From: Planctomycetota bacterium
Lineage (GTDB): Bacteria; Planctomycetota; UBA1135; GCA-002686595
Assembly (NCBI GenBank): GCA_002686945.1
Contig: NYYZ01000037.1
Coordinates: 124,001-188,000 of the forward strand
Direction of reading: 5' to 3'
DNA: 64,000 nucleotides
In this document: positions 49,399 through 58,219 of the stretch, piece after piece
How positions within the stretch are numbered: position 1 is the stretch's first letter
How the letters are laid out: every line of letters begins with the position of its first letter
The notes under the pieces: generated by a model
Database searches by the model: none
Seen by the model: the letters and a program-made list of their open reading frames with translations, nothing else
What the model was told of the DNA's origin: nothing
Made by a program: the position numbers and the translations under genes

Positions 49399-50139
49399 AT
49401 GCCTTTCCGCCGAGCAGCCTCGATCCTGACCCTCATGGGGGTCTGCTACATGGGCCTCGCCTGGGCTGGCTGGGTTCCTGGTGGCTGGCGGCTGCGTAAT
49501 CTCTACGAGCCCCATCAGGTTCGAGAGACCCGCCGCCGAGCGGAACACCGCCAGCAACGCTTGGACCTTTTTCGCAGAGAAACCATCGTTGGAGACCACC
49601 CAGTTGTGTTTTTTGGGTCCTCAACCATCGAACGCATGCCGCTTGGGCGACTCGCACCGGCGGACTCCACCGTCAACCGGGGAGTCGCCTTTGAATCCGG
49701 GCACGAGTTGCTCGAACGCCTTAGCATCGGCATTCCCCCGCAACCCGGCGGAATTGTGCTCTACATGACCTCCATCGATCATCGTTTCGGAGGTGCCAGC
49801 CCAGAACAGATCCGAGACCTGGGGGCCAGCATCATCGATCGAGCGACACTCCTCTGGCCCTCCACGCCCATCGCCGTTCTGGCTCTGCTGCCCGAGGTGA
49901 GCATGGAGAAATCACGGGTTGAGGCCCTGGAAGAAGCAAACTTCAACCTGGGTGAACTCTGCCGTATCCGCAGCATCCCTTTCATCACGGTCAGTGCCAG
50001 CCCATTGACTCTGGCCGATGGCTCCCTTGACCCGAACCTCAGCAGCGACCCCTTGCACCTGAACAATGCGGGATACGACCACCTCTGGCGGGCGATCAAG
50101 ATGAAAAGCGGCCCCCTCGGAGAAGCGCTCGGACGCTGA
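49399..50139 (+). CDS. SGNH-hydrolase-like protein, membrane-anchored
   Basis: Product of 246 residues from ATG 49399. A hydrophobic N-terminus (ILTLMGVCYMGLAWAGW) suggests a membrane anchor or signal. Block I with the nucleophile Ser is FFGSSTIERMPLG and the C-terminal Asp/His pair is DPLHLNNAGYDHLW. The Asn of block III (usually GDND) reads SID (YMTSIDHRFGG), so oxyanion stabilisation may differ. Probably an esterase or acyl-transfer enzyme on exported glycans. It begins a plus-strand set with the flippase. Confidence 0.75.
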   Translation: MPFRRAASILTLMGVCYMGLAWAGWVPGGWRLRNLYEPHQVRETRRRAEHRQQRLDLFRRETIVGDHPVVFFGSSTIERMPLGRLAPADSTVNRGVAFESGHELLERLSIGIPPQPGGIVLYMTSIDHRFGGASPEQIRDLGASIIDRATLLWPSTPIAVLALLPEVSMEKSRVEALEEANFNLGELCRIRSIPFITVSASPLTLADGSLDPNLSSDPLHLNNAGYDHLWRAIKMKSGPLGEALGR

Positions 50140-50148
50140 TTTCCCTCC

Positions 50149-51723
50149 ATGTGGGAGGGGATCTGGCCCGTTCCACAACCGATATTGACAGGACCTGTGC
50201 TCAAGAACATTTCCTCCAACTGGGCCCTCAATGTCCTCCAGATCCTGATCTTCATGATCCTGGCGCGTTTCACCTTGAACGTGCTTGGCCAGGAGACCTT
50301 TGGTATTTGGGAGGCAGTCATCGCGGCAGCTGGACCCCTGCAGTTGATGATTCTGGGAGTTCCCGTGGCTACTGTGCGCGCGATCAGCAGGGCGATCGGG
50401 TGCGATGATGAGCGCGGAGCAAAGGAGGCCCTGGGTCAAAGCCTGACTCTGACCTTGATCCTGGCAGGCGCAGCCCTGACGGCTGGCGGTTTCATGTGGT
50501 GGGGCTTTGAGGACCGACTGCTTGAGAGCGAGCGCTGGTCCCTGGATGGGGCTGCGATTCTGGACACGCGCACGGCCCTTGCCATCGTTCTGATCAACCT
50601 TGCGGCAGGGTTCTGCTTGCGCCTGCCCTATGCAGTCTTTGAGGCCTTTCATGACTTTGTGCCTCGCAACTTGATCATGGGAGCGGGCATGTTGTTGCGC
50701 CTCGGCTTGACCATTGCAGCTTTGACGTGGGACACATCCCTACGCACTCTGGCACTGGTACAGGTAGCGGTAGCAGTCTTTGAGTTCACCGCAGCCTTGA
50801 TGGTCTCTCGCAAGCGCCACAAGGGTATCCACTTCCGGCCCTCGGCCCTTTCCATAGACAAGGCGCGCAAGCTGCTGTCCTTTGGGATCTTTGCCTTCTT
50901 GCTGAACATGGGCGCCCTGCTGGCATTCAAGGTAGATGCGCTGGTGGTCGCTGCCCACATGCTACCCAAAGATGTAGCGGTCTATGGCATGGCGAACAAG
51001 GTGTTTGATCCGCTGATCAATCTACTGCTTGCGATTGGCATGGTTGTCATGCCAGCAGCGGCAGCCATGCGTGCGCGCAATGAAGAGAGCGAGTTGCGGG
51101 ACTTGTTGTTCAAGTGGTCCAAGGTGGCGGTGTTCATAGTTCTTACCTTGGGCTCATATCTGCTAGTTTTTGGGCCGGAGTTTCTCGATTGGTGGTTGGG
51201 AGATGAATACGATCCGGCGGCAGGACCTCTGTTGCAGGTACTGATGGCATCATTCTTGTTGTTCCTACCTGTACGTGGAGTTGCTTTGCCGATCCTGCTT
51301 GGCGCGGGCAATCCCCGCGGTCCGGCATTGGGACTGCTAGCAATGGGCATTGGAAATCTGGCCCTATCCCTGATTCTCGTGCGTACCCACGGGGTCTGGG
51401 GAGTAGCCCTGGGAACGGCGATTCCAAATGTGATCTTCTCGCTGTTCTTCATCGCGGGGGCGGGCAGGACCCTCCAGGTGCAACCCATGGAATGGACTGC
51501 CTATTCCCTTGGACGAGTAGGGCCTGGACTCTTACCTGGATTGGGATTGCTGCTGCTGATCAAGCTGGGGCCCGGGGCAAGTGGATTCTGGCCTCTGTTC
51601 ACTGTGGGCTTGGCCTTTGTGGCAGCCCAGACGTTGGCGGCCCTCTTCTTTGTCTGGCGTGGAGATCCCCATGTGGATCCGTTGCAGATCCTACGTGATC
51701 GCCGAAGGAAGGACGGGACATGA
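50149..51723 (+). CDS. Polysaccharide flippase (Wzx/MATE-like)
   Basis: Product of 524 residues with about 12-14 membrane helices. The pattern of the first helices (SSNWALNVLQILIFMILARF, ETFGIWEAVIAAAG), and a long later helix (AFLLNMGALLAFKVDALVV), fit the oligosaccharide flippase/Wzx family that moves lipid-linked sugars across the inner membrane. The start at ATG 50149 is uncertain; GTG 50197 is possible. Its stop overlaps the next SGNH-like gene (ATGA). Confidence 0.85.
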   Translation: MWEGIWPVPQPILTGPVLKNISSNWALNVLQILIFMILARFTLNVLGQETFGIWEAVIAAAGPLQLMILGVPVATVRAISRAIGCDDERGAKEALGQSLTLTLILAGAALTAGGFMWWGFEDRLLESERWSLDGAAILDTRTALAIVLINLAAGFCLRLPYAVFEAFHDFVPRNLIMGAGMLLRLGLTIAALTWDTSLRTLALVQVAVAVFEFTAALMVSRKRHKGIHFRPSALSIDKARKLLSFGIFAFLLNMGALLAFKVDALVVAAHMLPKDVAVYGMANKVFDPLINLLLAIGMVVMPAAAAMRARNEESELRDLLFKWSKVAVFIVLTLGSYLLVFGPEFLDWWLGDEYDPAAGPLLQVLMASFLLFLPVRGVALPILLGAGNPRGPALGLLAMGIGNLALSLILVRTHGVWGVALGTAIPNVIFSLFFIAGAGRTLQVQPMEWTAYSLGRVGPGLLPGLGLLLLIKLGPGASGFWPLFTVGLAFVAAQTLAALFFVWRGDPHVDPLQILRDRRRKDGT

Positions 51724-52844
51724 TGGACGCTGTATTGATGCTGATAGGAGTGCTCGTACTCGCGACACCTGTTGCCGAGATGATCGCCCGGATATGGCTG
51801 GCGCGTGGCGGCTACTTTCCTTTTGTACCCTACATGCGCCAGCGCTTTCAGTTGGACCAGGAAGTCTTGCCGGACCTGCCTTCCCCGACTCGATTGGAAA
51901 TCAACTCCCGGGGCGAACGAGGATCCGAACCGCCCAACCAAGAAACCGATGCATTGAGGATTCTGGTTGCCGGAGGTAGCGGGGCGGAGTGTTACCTGCT
52001 GGATCAATCACACGCCTGGCCCGCGGTCGCTGAGCGCAGCTTGACCAAAGACTATCGAGACACGGTTCATGTGGGCAACATTTCGCGCTCGCTCTTGACC
52101 TGCGCGTCACTTGCAAAGGTATTGGAGAAATGCCTGCCGCGGTACCCCAAGCTCGACCTTGTGATCACCTTCGTTGGGGCAGCGGATGTGGTTTCTTGGC
52201 TCGAAAAGGACACACCAGCACTGGTTGAGGACGAAAATCTGCCTCTTGATTTCCTCTTTCAGCAGAATCCCGAAACGCAGTACCGATGGTCGGTCAAGGA
52301 TTGCGCGCTACGTCGACTGGCCATTCGTCTGACACGCCGTTTCTTCCATCCGGTAGAACACCGTGAGAGTGTGGGCCGCACTATCGCGCGCAATCGCGAC
52401 ATGCGCGCCAATGCCACCCATTGGATTGACCATGTCCCTGATCCCGCGCCCATGGTCGAATGTTTTGAGCGCAACCTGCGGCGCATGATCGATGCTGCCC
52501 AAAACCACGGCGCCCGGGTGATGATCGTACGCCAGCCCTGGTTGGAACGAGAATTCACCGAAGAGGAAAAGCGGCGACTGTGGAATTTCGGCCGAGGGAG
52601 ACCATACGAAGGCGAGCTGGACAGCTACTACACCCTCCCGGTCGCACACCGGCTACTGAGAACACTCGACTCCGTGCAGACACGCGTCGCCCATGAGCTC
52701 GGGCTGACCGAGATTGGATTGATAGACGAGCTGCCCATGGATTTCGATCACTTCTATGACTCTTTCCATTTCACGCCCAAGGGCGCGGAATGTGTTGGGC
52801 AGCGAGTGGCCGAGGCCATTCCCATGGCGCTCAAGTCGACTTGA
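51720..52844 (+). CDS. SGNH/GDSL-like protein with N-terminal anchor
   Basis: Product of 374 residues. A hydrophobic N-terminal helix (MLIGVLVLATPVAEMIARI) anchors it. Block I is ILVAGGSGAECYLLD and the C-terminal D-x-x-H is DSFHFTPKGAECVG. The block III Asn is replaced by Ala (GAAD in VITFVGAADVV). An intermediate segment of ~170 residues has no recognised fold. It is translated with the flippase and may modify the exported glycan. It overlaps the convergent UPF0104 gene by 14 bases. Confidence 0.7.
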   Translation: MMDAVLMLIGVLVLATPVAEMIARIWLARGGYFPFVPYMRQRFQLDQEVLPDLPSPTRLEINSRGERGSEPPNQETDALRILVAGGSGAECYLLDQSHAWPAVAERSLTKDYRDTVHVGNISRSLLTCASLAKVLEKCLPRYPKLDLVITFVGAADVVSWLEKDTPALVEDENLPLDFLFQQNPETQYRWSVKDCALRRLAIRLTRRFFHPVEHRESVGRTIARNRDMRANATHWIDHVPDPAPMVECFERNLRRMIDAAQNHGARVMIVRQPWLEREFTEEEKRRLWNFGRGRPYEGELDSYYTLPVAHRLLRTLDSVQTRVAHELGLTEIGLIDELPMDFDHFYDSFHFTPKGAECVGQRVAEAIPMALKST

Positions 52845-53823
52845 GTTCCGTGGCCTTGGGCATGAATACCTGCCCAAGGGCGCCGAAGAGCAACAGATTT
52901 ACGCTGTAGACCAGATGGGTGGCAACAGCACTGGCTGCGGCCAAGGTTGGATCTACTCCGAGCACGCCAAACCCAAAAGCAAAGCCCGCATCCTGGAAGC
53001 CGACACCCGCGAAGGCGTTGAGAGGAATCAAGGTCGAGAGCACAGTCAAGGAAGACCCGAAAGTTGCCTCCAAGAGACCCAAGTCCACAAGACCGGTATG
53101 CACCGCCAGCAAGCCCCAGAAACTGAAGATCCCCAACCACAGGGGCAAGGTCCAAACAGCTCCCATCAAGAGCCTTCTACCGCCCCCTCGACGCACATCC
53201 TCGCGCACCTGTTGCGAGAAGTTCAGCACACGCTGCCCCATGGGCCAACGCTGCAAACGCAGGATCGAAAGCAGGCGGGTCAATAATTCGACCAACAGAC
53301 TACTGCGCACAATCAAGAGGACAAACAACACCGTTGGAACCACGAGCGCCAGACCCAAGGGTGTCAACCAGATCAACTCGGGATACTTCGAGCTGGTCCC
53401 GAGCAAGAAACAAACCACCGCCATGGTGCCAAGCAAACAGGCAAAGTCGAGCAAGCGGACAAGGAGCAGCACCGCTGTGCCCTCGGACTTGGAACGGCCA
53501 AGACTGCGCGCAAGGTATAGGGGCAAACTAGCCTCCCCCAAGCGTGCAGGAAGGAGGTAGGCCATCAGGGTATGAGTCACGGAAACCGCCAGCAGTCCCC
53601 CCACGGGCCTCGGCAAGTCAGGACTGAGTAGAGTGCGCAGGCGCAGGGCACGCAGCAGATAAAGAGTCCCTTGCAGAGCCAGGGTGCCCAGCCAGACTCC
53701 CCAGCCCAGCCTTCCCAAGCCCTCCCAGACCGCGGCAAGAGATAAGTCCGACCAAACCAGCAGCAGGATCAGGAGACCGATCGCCAGTGTAATCGAGATC
53801 AGAAAACGAAGGGTAGGTGCCAA
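52831..53823 (-). CDS. UPF0104 / lysylphosphatidylglycerol-synthase-TM family membrane protein
   Basis: Product of 330 residues with about eight membrane helices. The MAYLLPARLGEASLPLYLAR segment, LVRLLDFACLLG, and the late PLNAFAGVGFQDAGFAFGFG are conserved in the family that includes MprF flippase-like domains and AglD-type proteins. Role is likely lipid or lipid-linked-sugar handling. The start is TTG 53823 by length and position; no better start is visible. It is probably functionally linked to the convergent polysaccharide genes. Confidence 0.85.
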   Translation of the reverse strand: MAPTLRFLISITLAIGLLILLLVWSDLSLAAVWEGLGRLGWGVWLGTLALQGTLYLLRALRLRTLLSPDLPRPVGGLLAVSVTHTLMAYLLPARLGEASLPLYLARSLGRSKSEGTAVLLLVRLLDFACLLGTMAVVCFLLGTSSKYPELIWLTPLGLALVVPTVLFVLLIVRSSLLVELLTRLLSILRLQRWPMGQRVLNFSQQVREDVRRGGGRRLLMGAVWTLPLWLGIFSFWGLLAVHTGLVDLGLLEATFGSSLTVLSTLIPLNAFAGVGFQDAGFAFGFGVLGVDPTLAAASAVATHLVYSVNLLLFGALGQVFMPKATELKST

Positions 53824-53899
53824 GAGAAGGAAAGTTTGCCGAGGCGCGTGGCCCCATGGAAGGGCTGACCGGAATCCTAGTCCTTCCTACTGAGAAGAA

Positions 53900-56077
53900 T
53901 CAGTCGTGGCGCGCATGTTCTCCATCCGAATCCCCAGCCAACCACTCCAAGATCTTGAGAGAGCCGCCCATGGCCACCGTATGAATGCGAATGTTGCGGT
54001 CCCTGTTCCAGTCCATCACTTCGCGCCGGATTCCGCTGGGCTCGGTCATCCGACCGGCGGTAGGCTCACCATCAGAGAGGATCATGATCGTGTCCACATC
54101 CGGGTCCTGGAAGGCGAGCTCAAGAGAATCAAAGAGGTTGGTTCCCCCAAGGGCACCGAGCTTGTTGATCCATTCGCCGCACTCCGCGCGAGTAGACCCT
54201 GTGGCCGCAGAGAGGCTCTCTCTCCAGGGCAACACACCACCATTGAAAGCGACCACATTGAATAGCGCGCCCTCTTCGAGGCTCTCGATGGCCTTGATCA
54301 ACTCGCTCTTGGCCCGATCAATGCGTGGCTCACCTTTCTTGCCCACATAGCGGCTACGCAGCTGCTCTAGCATGGAGCCAGAAATGTCCAGAACAAAAAT
54401 TACGCTCTTGGATTCGATACGAATGCCAAAGAACTCGACCCGCGAGGTTTCCTTGAGACGACGAGTTTCTTCTTCCTCTTCGAGTCGCGCCAGTTTCGAA
54501 GAGCTGATTATCTCGATTGAATCCTTGTTGTCGTCGTACCACCCCTTCCAGGCTTTGGTGCGCAGGCGATAAGGCTCGCCAGTCAAGCGCCAGAGGGAGG
54601 CGGCACACTCGCGCAGCATGCGACCATCTTCCTGACTCATACGCTCAACGATGATGCCCACAACGGGAGCGGTGCGCACCAATTCAAGAGCATTCAGTGT
54701 AGCCAAACGAGTTGACCAGTCCGGGTGTTCCAACGTGTCCGTAAACAGGTCGAGCAACTTGCGCCCTTCTCCTAGAACGCGAATCGAAGCATTTCGCATC
54801 AGGCGATGCTCGCCTCGGGCAAACTCCTCAAGGCGCGCACGCCAATCATCGTCCCGGCCTCGAATCTGACTAAGGGCCTTCATGGCTGCGGTCAACACAA
54901 GCTCTGTCTTGCCCTTGTCGAGAACTTTCTCCATGGCCTTGATACCGTCCTCGTACTTGGCCTCGCCGAGGATCTCCAAAGTCAAGGCGACCACACTGGG
55001 ATCCTTATCGGTCAAACCCCGAGCGATCTTCTTGAGCACCTTTTCGTCCTTGGTGCCACGAGTTGCAATCAGAGCAAAACGCTTTTCGTGGGGCTTTCCG
55101 CGACCAAGCATCTTGGCGGTCTTCTTGTCCACCTTGGGGTCGTCCATATCCGCCAACAATTGGGCCATGGCAATGCGCAGCACTGCGGGAGTCACCGCCT
55201 GCTTGCGACCGAGGTCGATGAACAGGTCCGCCACGCGAGCGCCCTCGGAACGAAATAGGATCGCAGCAGCTTCCGCGCGCATGTCACCTCGCAGGGCAAC
55301 GGCTTCCACCAGTTCCCGGGCGAGTCTGCCCAGATCCTTGTTTCCACGCCGCTCAAGATCGCGCAGCATGGCGGAACGCACTTCCATGGCTGGCTCAGTC
55401 TCAAAGGCGCTAAGGATATCTCGCTCCTTCAAAGTGGAGGCGATCATCTCGAAGCTCAAGGCACGAATCTGAGGCAGACGGTGAACGACCAATTGAGGAG
55501 GGTCCTCGTCTTCTTTCTTCTTTGAACGCCGGCTGCGCTTTGGTTTCTTGGCCTTTTGATCAGCCGCCCCGCCCCGGTCTTCATAGAAAGCCAGGTACCA
55601 GGCATGGTCAGACTTGTCCGAGACACGGGTGTGTAATTCCAAGGCCCGTATACGCACCATGTCTGCACAGGGGGACTGGACGATGCGCGCAAGGTAACCC
55701 TTCCCCAAATTGCTTGCAGCGGCAAGAGCCTCCAGAGACTCCTCGCGCAGTATGCGATCCTCGGTTAGCTGTGACACACTAAAGAGATGATCCAAAGCGG
55801 GCTTCTCCGCACCGGTCTTGCCGTCAAACCGTGGTAGTGCCCGGATGATTTCACGCCTCATCCAGGTGCTGGCCATCAGCCCGTAGGCTTCTACCAGACC
55901 TTCCGCTGCAGCACGGTCGCCGCCTTCCACCACCTTCCAGACCAACTCCGCTTCGGCGTCATCCCGCAAGCGCTTGAGTTCATCAAGCGCCGCCGCCGCA
56001 TCTTGGTCTTGAGAAAAAGCAGCCCCCATGAGGGCCAAGAAACTGAACAGTACGACAAGCCGGCTGATAGGTTCCAT
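53900..56077 (-). CDS. Secreted HEAT-repeat protein with C-terminal VWA domain
   Basis: Product of 725 residues with a signal peptide (LVVLFSFLALMGAAFSQ). Residues ~60-500 are mostly tandem helices of HEAT type, interrupted by a Lys/Arg-rich insertion (KKPKRSRRSKKKEDED). A VWA domain (~555-720) keeps a complete MIDAS: SVIFVLDISGSM, GGTNLFDSL, and TIMILSDGEPT. It likely binds a partner through a metal ion at the cell surface. Partner unknown. Confidence 0.85.
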   Translation of the reverse strand: MEPISRLVVLFSFLALMGAAFSQDQDAAAALDELKRLRDDAEAELVWKVVEGGDRAAAEGLVEAYGLMASTWMRREIIRALPRFDGKTGAEKPALDHLFSVSQLTEDRILREESLEALAAASNLGKGYLARIVQSPCADMVRIRALELHTRVSDKSDHAWYLAFYEDRGGAADQKAKKPKRSRRSKKKEDEDPPQLVVHRLPQIRALSFEMIASTLKERDILSAFETEPAMEVRSAMLRDLERRGNKDLGRLARELVEAVALRGDMRAEAAAILFRSEGARVADLFIDLGRKQAVTPAVLRIAMAQLLADMDDPKVDKKTAKMLGRGKPHEKRFALIATRGTKDEKVLKKIARGLTDKDPSVVALTLEILGEAKYEDGIKAMEKVLDKGKTELVLTAAMKALSQIRGRDDDWRARLEEFARGEHRLMRNASIRVLGEGRKLLDLFTDTLEHPDWSTRLATLNALELVRTAPVVGIIVERMSQEDGRMLRECAASLWRLTGEPYRLRTKAWKGWYDDNKDSIEIISSSKLARLEEEEETRRLKETSRVEFFGIRIESKSVIFVLDISGSMLEQLRSRYVGKKGEPRIDRAKSELIKAIESLEEGALFNVVAFNGGVLPWRESLSAATGSTRAECGEWINKLGALGGTNLFDSLELAFQDPDVDTIMILSDGEPTAGRMTEPSGIRREVMDWNRDRNIRIHTVAMGGSLKILEWLAGDSDGEHARHD

Positions 56078-56135
56078 ACCTCAACTCTAGCCTGAAAACG
56101 GGGCAAAAGGCCAAAAAAGCCAAGTCAATAGAGCC

Positions 56136-57059
56136 CTAGCGCAGCCGCGCTTTCTTATCGATCAAATCCGCCACCAACCCCAGGGTCAGCACCTGAACAC
56201 TGGCCAGGAACAAGACCACCGTTTTGTCACTCAGGTTTGGCGCGGATTCGACCAGGAAAACGTCGTAGTAGAAACTCGCCCCCAAAAGCAGGGACAGGCA
56301 TGCAAAGAGCGGATAGAAGACTCTAAGCGGATTGAAGTACAACACCGTACGAATGATCAACGAGATGAAGCGTAGCGTGTCCTGAATTGGCCTGATCTTC
56401 GAGCTGCCGCTACGATGGGCATAGTCGATGGTGACATACTCGACCTTGTGGTGATTGGTCAGGGACGCGAGGGTAATGGTGGTTGTGAAGCTGAACCCGT
56501 CGGGAAGAATACCCACGTACCTTTCCACCAGCTCTCGGCGGAAGGCACGCAAGCCAGAATTCAAATCAGGGATGTGCACTCCAGCCAGATAGCTGGCCAA
56601 CTTGCGTAGGGCCCATTTTGCTGGACGACGCACCAAAGGAATGTGCACCGACTCGCCGGTGCGCGCCCCCACGGCCATCTCGGCTCCTCGGTCTATGCAG
56701 TCAAGCAGATCACGAATGCGGTCCTCAGGATAAGTCGCATCCGCATCAGTAATCACCACAACCCCATAGGCTGCTTCACGAAAACCAGTCTTGAGGGCAG
56801 CCCCATAACCCCGGTTGTAGCCATGTTCGATCACGCGCAGACAAGCAACCTCCCGTTCCAATTCCGACAACTTGGCGCGGGTCCCGTCAGTAGAACCATC
56901 ATCGACCACCAACAATTCAAGGGGGGCACCCAGTTCGAGTACCGAGAGCCGCCGCACTACCCCCTCGATCCCACCCTCTTCGTCATAAACGGGTACGACC
57001 AGGGTCACACCCTTGGCCGTCAGCCTTGCCTGTTCTGTACTCATCTGGTCCGCGCTCAT
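56136..57059 (-). CDS. Family 2 glycosyltransferase, membrane-anchored
   Basis: Product of 307 residues. The GT-A catalytic domain has VTLVVPVYDEEGGIE, LLVVDDGSTDGT, ITDADATYPEDRI with the DxD metal site, and a later NSGLRAFRRELVE. Two C-terminal membrane helices (LRVFYPLFACLSLLLGASFY and VVLFLASVQVLTLGLVADLI) anchor it. This is the architecture of dolichyl/undecaprenyl-phosphate-mannose-type synthases. It follows mutY by two bases and may be translated with it. Confidence 0.88.
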   Translation of the reverse strand: MSADQMSTEQARLTAKGVTLVVPVYDEEGGIEGVVRRLSVLELGAPLELLVVDDGSTDGTRAKLSELEREVACLRVIEHGYNRGYGAALKTGFREAAYGVVVITDADATYPEDRIRDLLDCIDRGAEMAVGARTGESVHIPLVRRPAKWALRKLASYLAGVHIPDLNSGLRAFRRELVERYVGILPDGFSFTTTITLASLTNHHKVEYVTIDYAHRSGSSKIRPIQDTLRFISLIIRTVLYFNPLRVFYPLFACLSLLLGASFYYDVFLVESAPNLSDKTVVLFLASVQVLTLGLVADLIDKKARLR

Positions 57060-57061
57060 GG

Positions 57062-58156
57062 TCAGTTGTCCGCCGGAAGGGTAACGATCTCGCAGCCAGA
57101 CTTCGAAAGGGCCTTGGCGGTCATGCCAGTCAAACCCAGCCTAGACCACTCCTCAGGTCCGGCCCAAACCCCCGGGCTTGACTGCCTGGGGCCGATTCCG
57201 CGGCGAATGGTGGCTTGTATGCGATGCCGCGTAATCGTGTGTGAAACCCGGCCCAGAGCCTTCCCTCGCGCCCGCCCCAGTCCTGCAGGCCATTCCGAAG
57301 AAAAAATTCCCGGCGGCGCGGCACTGTCCCATTCCATCTCGCGAGTGGGCAACTCATAAAGGCCCGCCATGCGTCCCCCTTCCGCGCGCCGCACCAGGAG
57401 CACCTCCTCCCCACGGCAAATCAAGAGGCACTCAACCTGGAGCCTGATGACCTCGGGCCGAGCCTTTGGCCGTGGAAAAGTGAGTGCAGTCTGAATCCCA
57501 TCGCAGGCGCAGATCTTACGCACAGGGCAGGTTCCACAATCAGGGGCGCTGGGTGTACAAACGGTGGCGCCCAACTCCATCAGTGCTTGATTCCAATCCC
57601 CGGGCCGCAGCTTGGGCACCAGCGCGCGGGCCAGTTCCCAGGACCGCCGCTTCAAAGATGCACTGGAGCTGACTTCATCCAACTGGAACAACCGCGCAAA
57701 GACCCGCTCAACATTTCCATCAACCAATGCCTCTTGCTGGTCGAAAGCAATCGAGGTGATGGCACCAGCGGTATAGGCACCGATCCCTGGCAGATCCAAC
57801 ACATCCCTGTGGCCTGTTGGGAAGACCCCTGCATGCTGGTCCTCAATCAAGCGAGCAGCCCTATGAATCGCCCGGGCGCGACGGTAGTACCCTAGCCCGG
57901 CCCACTCAGCCACGACCTCTTCTTCCGCTGCTCGCGCCAGTGCGGACACATTGGGAAAGCGCGTCAAGAATCGTAGCCAACGGTCCTGCACCACCTCCAC
58001 CCGGGTCTGCTGCAGCATGACCTCGCTGATCCAAATACCGTAGGGATCTCGGGTGCGGCGCCAAGGCAGGTCCCGAGCATGCTGGTCATACCAGTGAATC
58101 AAGGTCGACCCAAGGCGCGGGTCGGTTTGGATCGAGATACCGCTCACCCTGACCAT
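57062..58156 (-). CDS. mutY: A/G-specific adenine glycosylase MutY
   Basis: Product of 364 residues from ATG 58156; a TTG at 58177 is an alternative. It removes adenine opposite 8-oxoguanine. Marks are WRRTRDPYGIWISEVMLQQT with the catalytic Glu, LPGIGAYTAGAITSIA (helix-hairpin-helix), and the Asp in LVDGNVERVFAR. The iron-sulfur ligands are C-x6-C-x2-C-x5-C (CTPSAPDCGTCPVRKIC). A Nudix-like C-terminal domain (~220-360) recognises 8-oxoguanine. Normal length. Confidence 0.94.
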   Translation of the reverse strand: MVRVSGISIQTDPRLGSTLIHWYDQHARDLPWRRTRDPYGIWISEVMLQQTRVEVVQDRWLRFLTRFPNVSALARAAEEEVVAEWAGLGYYRRARAIHRAARLIEDQHAGVFPTGHRDVLDLPGIGAYTAGAITSIAFDQQEALVDGNVERVFARLFQLDEVSSSASLKRRSWELARALVPKLRPGDWNQALMELGATVCTPSAPDCGTCPVRKICACDGIQTALTFPRPKARPEVIRLQVECLLICRGEEVLLVRRAEGGRMAGLYELPTREMEWDSAAPPGIFSSEWPAGLGRARGKALGRVSHTITRHRIQATIRRGIGPRQSSPGVWAGPEEWSRLGLTGMTAKALSKSGCEIVTLPADN

Positions 58157-58219
58157 CCTAGCCCTGGAGCGCGCCAATGACCTCGGCCCGTACCATCAAT
58201 CTACACCTCGAGGTCGCTA

